Assembly (NCBI RefSeq): GCF_900115775.1
Contig: NZ_FOXS01000004.1
Coordinates: forward strand, 451,220-515,219
Direction: 5' to 3'
DNA: 64,000 nt
Source of the DNA: Hymenobacter arizonensis
Lineage (GTDB): Bacteria; Bacteroidota; Bacteroidia; Cytophagales; Hymenobacteraceae
Shown here: positions 44,901 to 53,510 of the stretch, one piece after another
Layout of the letters: each line of letters starts with the position of its first letter
Numbering within the stretch: position 1 is the first letter of the stretch
The notes under the pieces: model-generated
What the model was told of the DNA's origin: nothing
The model's input: only the letters and a program-made list of their open reading frames with translations
Databases searched by the model: none
Program-made: the position numbers and the translations under genes

Positions 44901-45085
44901 CCGGGCAGGCCTTCGCCCTTTTCATCGGTCACGCGGCCGGTGATGGGGCGGTCCGCCGCGGCAGTCAGTGCCGAAAAAGTCTTACTTGAGTGGTCCCCGT
45001 CGGGGTGCGCGGCGGCCAGCAGGGGCACGGCGACCAGCAGCGTCGGCAATAGCAGCCGGCGCGCCAGGAGTACTTGTTTGCGCAT
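41921..45085 (-). CDS. susC: SusC/RagA-type TonB-linked outer membrane transporter
   Basis: The protein has 1054 residues from the ATG at 45083-45085, which begins a signal peptide (MRKQVLLARRLLLPTLLVAVPLLAAAHP); upstream in-frame ATGs give no signal. Order: signal, carboxypeptidase-regulatory-like domain (ITGRVTDEKGEGLPGVTVLVKGT, about 45-125), TonB box region LDEVVVTGYQSQRKADLTGAV, plug with VRIRGIGTLGNNDPLYVIDGIP and SIQVLKDASAASIYGSRAGNGVIIITTKK, then a barrel ending in FTAGLNVSF. It imports fructan oligosaccharides with SusD using TonB energy. It is the first structural gene of the locus. Confidence 0.95.
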   Translation of the reverse strand: MRKQVLLARRLLLPTLLVAVPLLAAAHPDGDHSSKTFSALTAAADRPITGRVTDEKGEGLPGVTVLVKGTAVGTGTGPDGSFALTVPDNATLVLSFVGYKTQEIAVGSQTTVAVQMVADAAALDEVVVTGYQSQRKADLTGAVAVVKTDEIKDMASNDVTRNLQGRVPGVQINTDGAPGSAATVRIRGIGTLGNNDPLYVIDGIPTKEGINQINQNDIESIQVLKDASAASIYGSRAGNGVIIITTKKAKRGATRVDFSTFFSVQQPGPNIQLLNTQDYGRVYGQAAINDGTVPSLPYYNFQTRRDASGRLVLDGVTVPEFIDADKTQRAANTDWFKETQQNALIQSYNLSLSSGGERGGALFSLNYYDNSGTLKHTSFDRMTARLNSDYNFLEGKLKVGENLTIVKSQRAEFDLNLVRDRTTQLPSIVPVRTVDGVGWGGPVAGMSDRDNPLRLLTDNKQNRSNTGRVFGNLFADAEILKGLHLRTSFGIDYSLFKYRQIYKTYKAGFLSEQNNRVTDNNRFWGNWVWQNTLNYDMTLGGKHQLGVVAGTERISYYDESSFASRTNFASEDLNYAYLDAGAANKDNGGGATAFRLASYFAKINYSFADRYLLSATLRRDGSSRFGENERFGVFPALSAGWRLSEETFVKDALPILSDLKLRAGWGQTGNQDIANFASRGLYQSLLGTLDPNFEYDRGTAYDIYGNDTNLPSGYRRVQRANPGLKWETTTQTNIGVDFGLMENKLSGSVDYFVKNSKDILVNLPFLAVVGEGGDQFVNGASIQNKGWEFLLSYQNELAGGLTYGITGNLSTYRNKLTYLPDEVINAYGGNGQDVTRLGHSINAVYGYVADGLYQNSAEVSGGPTQVGAAPGRIRYKDLNGDGKVDNFDQTWLTEGVPNFNYGLNLNAGYKGFDAQVFFQGVQGLDAFNNAKFRTDFSSLASGENWGQRLLDAWTPTNTGSTIPAATLINTNNEGRPSTYFIENASYMKLRNVQLGYSLPSAWVSRGKLQGVRLYVQGQNIFTVKSKEYTGADPEVTNYQYPLPRIFTAGLNVSF

Positions 45086-45309
45086 GGGAATTTGGAAAAG
45101 TGAAAGTGGAAAAATGCAGCGTTTGCGCATCAGGCCACACTCCTTCAGGAGCGCTTCAATGCTTGCCCCGCCCGTCCGGAAACGATTGTAGGCAGCGGGC
45201 AGCCCGGGAGCTGCAGCAGAGAAGGCAGGAAAAGCAGGGAGCAGGCACGACGGCTTCATGTCCCAAAGGTGGGGCAGCGTCGGGGCCAGCTGGTAGCGCG
45301 ATTATCCCA

Positions 45310-45324
45310 AATAGTATCACTATT
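45310..45324. promoter_or_regulatory. Palindrome AATAGTATCACTATT upstream of susC
   Basis: Six-base arms around ATC lie 225 bp before the susC start. The 352-bp region between susC and the regulator gene holds no gene and is AT-rich, and it is where the AraC-type output domain of the adjacent regulator would be expected to bind. This role is inferred from position only. Confidence 0.35.
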
Positions 45325-45351
45325 CGTTCGCCTACAAAAAACAAAATAACC

Positions 45352-45366
45352 TGCTGATAATCAGCA
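45352..45366. promoter_or_regulatory. Palindrome TGCTGATAATCAGCA upstream of susC
   Basis: A perfect 7-bp palindrome around a central A, 28 bp from the AATAGT palindrome, in the same AT-rich gap. It could be an operator for the fructan regulator or a short hairpin after its gene. Confidence 0.38.
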
Positions 45367-45437
45367 TATAATCAAGATAAATTTAGCATAAGCCGCCTAC
45401 GGCCTATCACTCATGTTACCCGACTATAAGAATTGAT

Positions 45438-48218
45438 TCACGCACTCGGCGTTGTGTGCAGCGCCCGGAACTCGGAGGGCGAGATGCGGTACTTGGCCTT
45501 GAAGCTGGCCGAGAAGTATGAGGGCGAAGCAAAGCCCAATTGGTAGGCCACGTCAGCGATGTTCAACTCGGTGTTGAGCAATTGCTGCCGGGCTTTAGTC
45601 AGGCGAATGTCCTGGATGAAGTCAGTCACGCCCGTGCCGAGCAGGGCCTTGGTCTTGCGGTAGAGCTGTACCCGGGAAGTGCCCAGGCTGCGGGCCACGT
45701 CTTCCACGCTCAACTTGGAATTGCTCAAGTTAGCCTCCACTATGGCTGTGAGGTCGGCCAGGAATTTCTGGTCCACCCGCTGGGGGGCCACGGTCGCCGT
45801 GTCCACGGAAATGCCACGCCGAAAATGTTCGCGCTGCCGCTCCCGGTTGCCGAGCAACGTACGCAGGCTTTCGAGCAGAAAGGTCGGGTTGAAGGGCTTG
45901 GTCAGATAGAGGTCCGCCCCAGCCTGCACGCCTTCTACCTGTTGCTCGGGAGCGCTGCGGGCGGTGAGCAGCACCAGCGGAATGTGCGAGGTGCGCCAAT
46001 CGCTCTTGAGGGCTGCGGCCACGTCCAGGCCACTGAGCTCGGGCAGGTTCACGTCGCACACAATAAGGTCCGGAATGGTTTCGCCGGCCAGGCGCAGGCC
46101 GGTGGCGCCATCGGTGGCGGTTTGCACCTGAAAATGGGCGCCCAGCTTTTGGGCCAGGAAAGCGTTAACCTCCTCGTTGTCCTCTATCACCAGCACCAGT
46201 TCCTTGCGGTCATTGCCGGGTTGGCCGGCGGCAGGCACTTGGTCAGGTGCCGCAGCCTCCAGGTCCACTTCGGCCAGCGCCAGAGGCGGAGCAAGCGCCT
46301 CCGTGCTGCGCAAGGCGGCGGGCAGTTCCTGGGGCAAGGTCACGGTAAAGGTGCTGCCCTGGCCCGGAGTACTGGTAAAACTTAGCTCGCCCTGATGCAG
46401 ACGCGCCAGGCCCATAGCCAGGGCGAGGCCCATGCCCGACCCTTTGGCGCTGCCCTGCTGGCCTTGGTAGAACCATTCGAAGATGTGGGCCCGGTCCTGT
46501 TCGCTGATGCCGCGGCCGGTGTCTTCCACGCTGATGCGCACCTGGCGCGCGGCGGGCAGGGGCTGGATGCTGACCGTAATCTGCCCGGCCTCCGGGGTGA
46601 ATTTCAGGGCGTTAGAGAGCAGGTTGAAAATGATTTTATCGAGGATGTTCACGTCAAACCACAGCCGGATGCTGGGTTCAGCTGGCAAAAACCGCAGGTT
46701 GATGCCGCGCTGCCGGGCGGGCTTCTCAAACACGTCCATGATGTCGCGCACGAAGGCTACTACGTTGCTTTCCGTGGCCCGCACGGGCATCTTGCCCACG
46801 TCGATTTTGCGGAAGTCGAGAAGCTGATTGACGAGTTGCAGCAGGCGCTGGGTATTACGCCGGACCAAGCTCAGGTCGTGACGCTGGGAAGCCGAGAGGT
46901 CGGCCCCGTTGGTGAGCAACTCTTCCACTGGCCCCATGATGAGGGTCAGGGGCGTGCGCAACTCGTGCGAGAAGTTGGTGAAGAAGCGGAGCTTGGCTTC
47001 GGTTTCCACACGCGCTTGTTCGGCCAACAATTCAATCTGGTTGCGCTGGGCGCGGATTTCATCGTTTTGCCCGGCCAACTTGCGGGTGATGCGCCGATTA
47101 AACTGAAAAGCGCGCCATAGCACCACCCCCAGCACCAGGGCGCCCACCAGCGCGACCACCAGAATGTAGAGCACCGTACGCTGGCTGGTGTAAGTGACCA
47201 GCTGCGCCTGGAGCAACTGCTGCTGCCGCTGAATATCCTGCTGCTGGTCAGCCAGCTTTTGGGTTTGCATTCTCATGGTCAACACGTTGGTTGAGTCGAT
47301 GACCATGGTGCTGAGAATGTTCTCCTTTTCAAAAGGCTGCCGGAGCAGAATCTTCATGGCGGTGCGAATGGCTTCTTCCCCACCGGGAGAATACAGCAGC
47401 GTGGCCGTCATTACCCGGTCCTGCACCAGCTGGATGCCGCCTTGCGGTCCCGGCAGCCCGTCAACGCCTACAATGCGGATGCGTCCGGCCAAGCCCAACT
47501 GTTTGCACACCTGGTAGGCGCCCAGGGCCATGCGGTCGTTGTGGGCAAAAATCAGGTCTACCTCCGGGTGGTCGCGGAGCACGGCCGGCAGGGCCCGTAG
47601 CACCGAGGGGTGCTTCCAGTCGCCCAGGACCTGGGCTGTTCGCCGAATACCGGGGTAGGCAGCCAACCCCTCCACGAAGCCCCGGTGCCGGTCCACGGCT
47701 GGGGAGGAGCCCGCCGCCCCCAAGATTTCCAGTACTTCGCCCCGCTGGCGCAACAGGCTGCTGATGTAGCGGGCCGCCGTCTGGCCTACTTCCTGGTTGT
47801 TGCCGCCCACGTAGGCCGTGTACAGCGGGGAGGTGGTGCGCCGGTCCAGGATGACTACGGGAATGCCCCGGTTATAAGCTTCCTCCACGACGGGGGTAAT
47901 TGGCTCTGCTTCGTTGGCCGAGACGATAAGCAAGTCAATGCCTTCGCGCAAAAACTCGGCGATGTGTTCACGCTGCACGGCGCTGTTATCGCGCGCGTCC
48001 TTCATGCGAAACGTCACTTGCGGATAAAAGCTGAGTTCTTTCTTCATGCCCGCCAGCATCGCCAGCCGCCAGGCGTCGCCGTTGGTGCACTGTGAAAAAC
48101 CTATGCGGTAAGGCCGGGGAGCCGGAGCGGAACAGCTAGCTGCGGCAAGCCATAACAGCAGCACAATGCTTCGAGTAAGTACCGACAAAAACGGGAACTC
48201 AGCAGCTAGTGATATCAT
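45438..48218 (-). CDS. Hybrid two-component regulator with a periplasmic sugar-binding sensor (BT1754-like)
   Basis: The protein has 926 residues and combines sensing, phosphotransfer and DNA binding. Residues about 12-30 are a signal or membrane segment, about 36-315 a periplasmic-binding-protein (LacI/RbsB-like) sensor, about 349-371 a transmembrane helix, then a coiled linker, HisKA with H418 in FFTNFSHELRTP, HATPase with LLSNALKFTP, DTGRGI and GSGMGLAL, a receiver with VCDVNLPE (about 720) and LLTARSAPE, and an AraC HTH in the last 100 residues (VEDVARSLGTSRVQLYRKTKALL). BT1754 of Bacteroides thetaiotaomicron has this architecture, binds fructose and controls its fructan locus. The adjoining SusCD, GH32 and kinase genes support the same role. 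Confidence 0.94.
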   Translation of the reverse strand: MISLAAEFPFLSVLTRSIVLLLWLAAASCSAPAPRPYRIGFSQCTNGDAWRLAMLAGMKKELSFYPQVTFRMKDARDNSAVQREHIAEFLREGIDLLIVSANEAEPITPVVEEAYNRGIPVVILDRRTTSPLYTAYVGGNNQEVGQTAARYISSLLRQRGEVLEILGAAGSSPAVDRHRGFVEGLAAYPGIRRTAQVLGDWKHPSVLRALPAVLRDHPEVDLIFAHNDRMALGAYQVCKQLGLAGRIRIVGVDGLPGPQGGIQLVQDRVMTATLLYSPGGEEAIRTAMKILLRQPFEKENILSTMVIDSTNVLTMRMQTQKLADQQQDIQRQQQLLQAQLVTYTSQRTVLYILVVALVGALVLGVVLWRAFQFNRRITRKLAGQNDEIRAQRNQIELLAEQARVETEAKLRFFTNFSHELRTPLTLIMGPVEELLTNGADLSASQRHDLSLVRRNTQRLLQLVNQLLDFRKIDVGKMPVRATESNVVAFVRDIMDVFEKPARQRGINLRFLPAEPSIRLWFDVNILDKIIFNLLSNALKFTPEAGQITVSIQPLPAARQVRISVEDTGRGISEQDRAHIFEWFYQGQQGSAKGSGMGLALAMGLARLHQGELSFTSTPGQGSTFTVTLPQELPAALRSTEALAPPLALAEVDLEAAAPDQVPAAGQPGNDRKELVLVIEDNEEVNAFLAQKLGAHFQVQTATDGATGLRLAGETIPDLIVCDVNLPELSGLDVAAALKSDWRTSHIPLVLLTARSAPEQQVEGVQAGADLYLTKPFNPTFLLESLRTLLGNRERQREHFRRGISVDTATVAPQRVDQKFLADLTAIVEANLSNSKLSVEDVARSLGTSRVQLYRKTKALLGTGVTDFIQDIRLTKARQQLLNTELNIADVAYQLGFASPSYFSASFKAKYRISPSEFRALHTTPSA

Positions 48219-49038
48219 GAAAGGGGAACCAGGTAATTCGCGAAAAGCAAGCCTTCAATGCTTTTAAAGGTATGCTGTTTAATCACATACTGATGATAAC
48301 ATGGCCTCGTTGGCTCAATGCCTAGCGGTTGTTAGCCCAAGCCTAAGGGTTCGCATCATGCTGGTAACTATTTGCTTACCCATTCATTTAAGCCTGCTCT
48401 ACGCAGCAATGGTAGGCCTTGCCCATGACCACACGAAAGTATCGCGCCTTATAAGTATCCGCTCGTTCCTTTACACGTCTCTGTTGTGGTCCCTCGCAGG
48501 CGTTCCGCTCCCGCCGGCCCCGCGCCAACCATACGCTAGCCACAGGCGGGGTCCCCGTGGGACGGTCACCGTCCTCGAATTCTTTCCGAAGCCTCCCCCT
48601 GCACCGAGTCCTTTGCTTGCTGGACCACCTCCACCTGCGGCCCACAGATTAGGCGCGTTTTCTGACCCGCCGGGACACTGAGCGCGTAAGTTTAGGTCGC
48701 ATCCGAGCAGGGCCAGAGCCGCTCTTACGTGAACTAGAAACGCTCCTTTCAGTGAACCTCACGCGCAGGCCTGCAGCTAGCGGCAAAGTGACCTTTGCAG
48801 TTCCAGGTGAGTTTAAGAAACTTGTCTACGATTCGTCGTTTACGAAATGTCCCGAGGCGATGAGTTTCGTAAACTCCTCATTTCGCTCGAAGGGTCGTGA
48901 TTGGGGGCCTGGCAGCGCCTACCTGTGGTCAGGCGCAGATTCAAGGCAGGGGGCAGCCTATAAGCGCGACTTTACGTCCTGCGAACGGTCGTTTACAAGA
49001 GGTAAACCGGGGCTGCTGCGCCGTAAGCAGTGCGTCGG
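48219..49038. other. 820-bp region without a supportable gene
   Basis: Frames up to 144 codons exist but their translations are Pro/Arg-rich and family-free. The stretch 48835-48890 contains TTTACGAAA and TTTCGTAAA in inverted orientation with related copies nearby. A TACCTTTA box on the minus strand at 48263-48270 may belong to the regulator promoter. The 3' end of the S41 peptidase gene borders it. Confidence 0.5.
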
Positions 49039-50781
49039 CTACTTTGTCCTGGCCGGTGCCCGGATGATGAGTTCGACGGCCCGGTCCCGTAGCTCGTCGC
49101 GCCCCTCCCGCAGCCCCGCTATGGTCGGGCGCACGGGCACATCAATCCGCAGGCCGACCCGTTGGGTTTCGCGGCCGTCCGGATAATAGGCGCCAATGCC
49201 AGTCATCAGGGTTTTCAAGCCGCCGGGCAGCGTGATGGGCGTGGTGTTGCCGTCGGCGCCCGCCGTTTGGCTGCCCAGCAGGGTGCCGTGGGGGGTGGCC
49301 TGGAAAGCCATCGCCGTAAACTCGGCCTGGCTCCGGCTTTTTTCGTTGACCAGCACCACGACGCGGCCCGTGTACGGTGTGGCGCCGACGGGCTTCAGTG
49401 TGTCGGCCGGGTACCACAGGAAGCGCCCGGGATAAGTCGGGTCGCGTTGCGTGAACTTGGCGTAGGCAACCGGCTGCGCGAGCAAAAAGCCCGGCAGGTA
49501 GGTGGCCACAAATTCACCGGGGTAGTTGCGCTGGTCCACCACGATGCCCTTGGTGTGGGCAAAGGCGCGCATGAGGGTGGCCACCTTGGCGCCCTGGATG
49601 CGGGCCATGTCGATGTAGCCTATTTCAGGCGTAAGGAACCGGTACATGCTGTCCGCTACCGCTGGCTGAACGGGCGGAACCGAGCCAACCGGTGCCGCGG
49701 GCGACACCACGTGCAAGGACCGGCCCGCCCGCACCACCTGGACGTCTACCTGTGGCGTCGCGCAATACAGCAGGTTCAGGGCGATGGTGTTGAGCTGGGC
49801 CGCCCGGTTGGACGCCCCCGTCTCGGGCAGGCGCTGCTTCACCAGGTCGGTCACCGCCGTGCCCGCCAGGTGTGTCAGGACGTCGCCGGGCTCGAGCGGG
49901 CACGGGGGCACGAGCCCGTCGCGGCGCACGCGCACGACCACGGCGTGGTCTTCGAGGAACTGCACCTCGGCGGCCACCTGGTAGGCGCCGCGTTCCGCTT
50001 CCAGCAGCGCGTCGGGGGGGTAGAAGCGGGCGTGGCCGTCGTGCACCCGGGCAAACAAGGCCAGGGCGGCGTGCCGGTACGCGAGCGGGGTGGCCGCCGC
50101 CGCGAAGCGGGGCAGTAGCTCCGGCAGCACCCGCGCCCATTCCCCTTCCAGGGCGTAGGGGTAGGGGTAGTAGTACTGCAGCATGTTCCAGTAGCGGCAC
50201 AGCCCCAGCAGGCGGAGGCCCGGGGGCGGCAGGGGCGAGGCGGCGTAGGCCTCCTCGTGCGGAAACAACGTGGTGGCCCCCACCTGGGTCACGTAATAGG
50301 GGGGGCCCTGGTAGCGGTTGGCGGCGACGAAGGCCAACTGCTCGCGGAGGGCGGCACCGAAGCGCTTCGCGTCGTGGGCCCAGCGCAGGTCGGGGGCCAG
50401 GCGCACCGGTTTCGTCGGCGGCGCCGCGCAGGCGGGGCACGCCGGCACGGGCCCGAGGCCGGTCACCCAGGCGCTGAGCAGGCGGCTGCGCGCGGCGACG
50501 GAGCGGCAGGCCAGCACGGCGGGCACCTGGCGCAGGAATTCGGCGTCCCAGTCGCGCTGGCCGGCGGCCACGGCGGGGTGAAAGTACTTGAGGAAGCCCC
50601 ACACCTGGCCCAGCGCGGCCAAGTGGTCCACTTGTCGGGGAGTCAAGGTCGCTACTGCCGGGGCGGTTGCGGCCCCGGCGGTGGACGGGGAAGCCGGTGC
50701 CAGTGGGGCCGGTTGGGCACGTGCGCACACGGTCATGCCGCTAAATACAAGGCTCAGCAGGCGGGAAACAAAAGGGGTCAT
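49039..50781 (-). CDS. S41-family serine peptidase, secreted
   Basis: The protein has 580 residues with a signal peptide (MTPFVSRLLSLVFSGMTVCARA). The middle has a PDZ-like segment (LEPGDVLTHLAGTAVTDLVKQRLPE, about 300-330). The S41 domain includes ITPEIGYIDMARIQGAK-like strands near 380, IVVDQRNYPGEFV near 415, and VVLVNEKSRSQAEFTAMAF near 475 with the nucleophile Ser, then GSQTAGADGNTT near 505. It cleaves unknown proteins or peptides in the periplasm or outside. GC is very high and the N-terminal third is rich in Ala, Pro and Arg. The unknown membrane protein gene lies 176 bp upstream on the same strand. Confidence 0.88.
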   Translation of the reverse strand: MTPFVSRLLSLVFSGMTVCARAQPAPLAPASPSTAGAATAPAVATLTPRQVDHLAALGQVWGFLKYFHPAVAAGQRDWDAEFLRQVPAVLACRSVAARSRLLSAWVTGLGPVPACPACAAPPTKPVRLAPDLRWAHDAKRFGAALREQLAFVAANRYQGPPYYVTQVGATTLFPHEEAYAASPLPPPGLRLLGLCRYWNMLQYYYPYPYALEGEWARVLPELLPRFAAAATPLAYRHAALALFARVHDGHARFYPPDALLEAERGAYQVAAEVQFLEDHAVVVRVRRDGLVPPCPLEPGDVLTHLAGTAVTDLVKQRLPETGASNRAAQLNTIALNLLYCATPQVDVQVVRAGRSLHVVSPAAPVGSVPPVQPAVADSMYRFLTPEIGYIDMARIQGAKVATLMRAFAHTKGIVVDQRNYPGEFVATYLPGFLLAQPVAYAKFTQRDPTYPGRFLWYPADTLKPVGATPYTGRVVVLVNEKSRSQAEFTAMAFQATPHGTLLGSQTAGADGNTTPITLPGGLKTLMTGIGAYYPDGRETQRVGLRIDVPVRPTIAGLREGRDELRDRAVELIIRAPARTK

Positions 50782-50957
50782 GGCGAAGAGAAGAGCGGGC
50801 AGGTGTCAAAAAGCCCCCCGAGTTAAAAAAGTGGCTAACCGTAACGAAGAACGGGTAAGACGAGCGGGCGTCGCCACCTGGCGCCTTGCGTGGCAGCCGG
50901 CAACCGTTCGCGGTGCGTCCTACCGTGCGGCCGGACGATGCCGTTTTTCGGTCCCGC

Positions 50958-52244
50958 TTACTCGCGCCCGGGCGTTCGGTGGAGCACCAACTGGTTTTCT
51001 CCTTGCAGCCACGTAATGGCGTGCTGCCAGGGGTGCAACCGACGAACCGCCCGACTCGCGAGGGGGTGCCACGTCTCGCCATTGGTGCGGGTTTCCAGGA
51101 TCGCCCCGGTTTCGGCCAAGAGGTACCCGGTCGGGGTGCCCGGCACAAAGGCCACTTGTTCAAAACTGGTAAAGGGCGGAACGGTGACGGGCCGCCACTG
51201 CCCGGCCGCAAAGCGCAGCAGCCGTTTGGCCGGCAACGCCACGTACCCCAGGGTTCCACGGCTGAGGTGCGGTTTACGGCCGGCCATCGTGACCCACAAC
51301 TCGCCCGTTTGCGCTGGCGAGAGCGACTGCACATCGACCGTGTCGGGGGTGTCGACCAACTTGGTGGGCGCCTGCAAGCTACTCGGCAACACGAAGATGT
51401 TGCCCGCCGTGGCACTCATCACCGAACTCGGCAGGGTGGGCATGCGGTCGCTGCCGAAGACGTAAAGGGCCGAGTCCTGGGCGGAAACCAGCAAGCCGGT
51501 CACGCCCCGGCTGAGGCGAATGCCGTAAGGATGCAGGTTGGAATTCGCGGCCAACCGGGGCGTGCGCGTCGCCTCGGTGCCGTAAATCCAGAGGTCGCCA
51601 TCGCCGTGCAAGGGAACGGGGCCGGCCTCTTGGCGGGCGTACGTGCCCACCACAAAATTGCGTCCGACGGCGGCGAGGGCCGAGGGGTAGAAATTGGTCG
51701 GCATCACGTGCGTTTCCCAGCTACTGCCCTGGTTCTGCGTGAGCGCCACGAAGGCCTGTTGGCCCTTGTTGGCGAAGTAGCGATGAAAAGACAAGGGGGC
51801 CAGCGGCGTGTGCGTCAGCACCGTCGCATGGGGCGAGGTGGGGTCGGGCGTGCGGTATTGCTGCCACGCGGAGCTGCACGAGAATAGCAAGGCGCTGGTT
51901 ACCAGCAGCAGGCCCCAGGCGGCAGCCAGGGGGCCGGCCGCGGCCTTTCGACGGCCCTGCCACGCCACCCAGAGGAGCAGGAGCAGGGGAAGGGCTGCTG
52001 CGGCACCCCCTCCTTTTTGTACGGGGGCCTCCGGTGCTTGCGCCGTCCCCACCAAGGCCCCGTGGGTTTGGTCCCGAAAATAGAAATGCGAAATGGGAAA
52101 CTGCCTTGGGGTTTCGACCAACGTCGTGCGCTGGCCGGCAAAGCGATAGAGTTGCCCCGTTTGGGTTAAGACGTAGCCGGAAGAATCCGTTAAAAATTGA
52201 AAATCCTGCAGCGGAGGCAGGGTGCTGAACGTAAAGGTTTTCAT
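50958..52244 (-). CDS. Unknown membrane protein with beta-propeller-like repeats
   Basis: The protein has 428 residues from the ATG at 52242-52244 (MKTFTFSTLPPLQDFQF). Residues 1-65 resemble one blade of a YCF48/BNR-like propeller (LTDSSGYVLTQTGQLYRFAGQ). Two close transmembrane segments follow at about 82-95 and 105-125 (ALPLLLLLWVAW and AAAWGLLLVTSALLFSC). Residues about 140-428 are again beta-rich with blade-like units (NQGSSWETHVMP, TNGETWHPLAS). No signal peptide precedes the first blade. The function is unknown. The composition matches the S41 peptidase downstream, suggesting they travel together. Confidence 0.6.
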   Translation of the reverse strand: MKTFTFSTLPPLQDFQFLTDSSGYVLTQTGQLYRFAGQRTTLVETPRQFPISHFYFRDQTHGALVGTAQAPEAPVQKGGGAAAALPLLLLLWVAWQGRRKAAAGPLAAAWGLLLVTSALLFSCSSAWQQYRTPDPTSPHATVLTHTPLAPLSFHRYFANKGQQAFVALTQNQGSSWETHVMPTNFYPSALAAVGRNFVVGTYARQEAGPVPLHGDGDLWIYGTEATRTPRLAANSNLHPYGIRLSRGVTGLLVSAQDSALYVFGSDRMPTLPSSVMSATAGNIFVLPSSLQAPTKLVDTPDTVDVQSLSPAQTGELWVTMAGRKPHLSRGTLGYVALPAKRLLRFAAGQWRPVTVPPFTSFEQVAFVPGTPTGYLLAETGAILETRTNGETWHPLASRAVRRLHPWQHAITWLQGENQLVLHRTPGRE

Positions 52245-52591
52245 ACAGGCAAACCGGGAAAAGGCCATACGGGGGCGGCGGATGGGAGGCACAAAAGTTG
52301 CTCTTATTCCGGGAAGCGTAAGCGCGTTAACCTTCCTGACCAAATGCCGCCGCGAGGCTTGACACGTAAACTCGCCTTTTTGGAAGAAGAACCTCTTAAA
52401 AGAGCCGGTTTTGCGGCACGTGAAATAAGGCCCCTGACCGGAAAAGCACCACCCCGGTTAGGCGCCGCGCAGCGGGGCCAACAGCGGTGCGATTCCGAGG
52501 TCGGGAGTATAACGGATGTTATGGTAAGGGACAGAAACCAGAAACAAAAGAGAAGAATTGCACTTTCCCATTGCCTTCAAAAGCCTGTTTG
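52245..52591. other. 347-bp gap before the second IS3 element
   Basis: No frame with a recognisable product. The sequence just inside the island border is ordinary in composition. A promoter for the unknown membrane protein may lie here, but I see no clear TAnnTTTG box. Confidence 0.4.
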
Positions 52592-52604
52592 TGAGATGGT
52601 CTAG

Positions 52605-53486
52605 CTAAGCCGGACAAAATTGGGACTTGGTTTGGAGTTGGGTTTCGAAGTGGTTAGGCGAGTGGTAGCCGAGCGGGGAATGGCGGCGTTCGGAGTTGTA
52701 TTAGGCGATGTGGTGGCTGATTTCGAGCTTGGCTTCGGCTAATCCCGGGAAGCTACCGCCGGCGAGTGATTCGGCCTTGAAGCGGCTCCAAAAGGACTCG
52801 GCGTGGGCGTTGTCGTAGCAGTTGCCGCGCCGGCTCATGCTTTGCTGCGCGCCGTGTTTGGCGACCAAGGCTTTGAATCGGGTGGCCGTGTACTGGCTGC
52901 CCTGGTCGGAATGCACGACGAGCCCCGCCCGGGGCTGGCGCACGACCAATGCGCGGCGCAAGGCCTCGCTGACCAGGTCTTCGGGCATCGTGTCGCGCAG
53001 TTCCCAGCCCACGATTTTGCGCGAGCAGCGGTCGAGCCACACGGCCAAATACAGCCAGCCCCCGCCCTGGCGCGGCAGGTAGGTAATGTCGCCGACCCAC
53101 ACCCGGTTCGGGGCGGTGGGGGCCGGCTGACCCAGCAAGCGGTTGGGCGCGGCCCGCACGGCCGAGTCCGAGTCGGTGGTGCGCGGCACAAACGAGCGCG
53201 GCTGCTGGGCCCGCAGGCCGTGGGCTTTGAGCACGCGGCGGATGCGCCAACGGCCCACAGCGTGGCCCTGGGCCTGCACTTCGGCCCGCAGCCGGCGCGT
53301 GCCGTAGCGCTGGCTGTGGCGCGCAAATGCCTGCCGCACGGCTACCTGCCAGGCCAGTTCAGGAGCCAGATGACCTTGCTGCCGGCGCCAGGCGTAGTAC
53401 GCGCTGGGCGCGACTTGCAGGACCTGGCAGAGCCGGCGCACGTGCACGTGGGCCTGGCACTGGACGATGTAGCGGTAGATGCTCAC
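52605..53486 (-). pseudogene. IS3 orfB (integrase-core transposase) with an ochre codon
   Basis: The frame has 294 codons from a GTG at 53486. It carries SIYRYIVQCQAHVHVRRLC, RVWVGDITYLPRQGGGWLYL (first Asp), VVHSDQGSQYTA (second Asp) and MSRRGNCYDNAHAESFWSRFKAE (catalytic Glu), all intact. A TAA at 52701-52703 replaces a Tyr in HHIAYYNSERRH, removing the last 32 residues. Loss of this tail probably harms but may not abolish function. Confidence 0.85.
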
Positions 53487-53510
53487 GGGGTCGGCTGGGC
53501 AAGCCTGCGC

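Noticed and set aside
48301..48681. A 126-codon frame in the gap after the fructan regulator
   Set aside because: Pro/Arg-rich with no motif or neighbour support; another frame overlaps it on the other strand.
48752..49186. A 144-codon frame overlapping the 3' end of the S41 peptidase gene
   Set aside because: The overlap with a clear gene and the Arg/Ser-rich translation point to chance.
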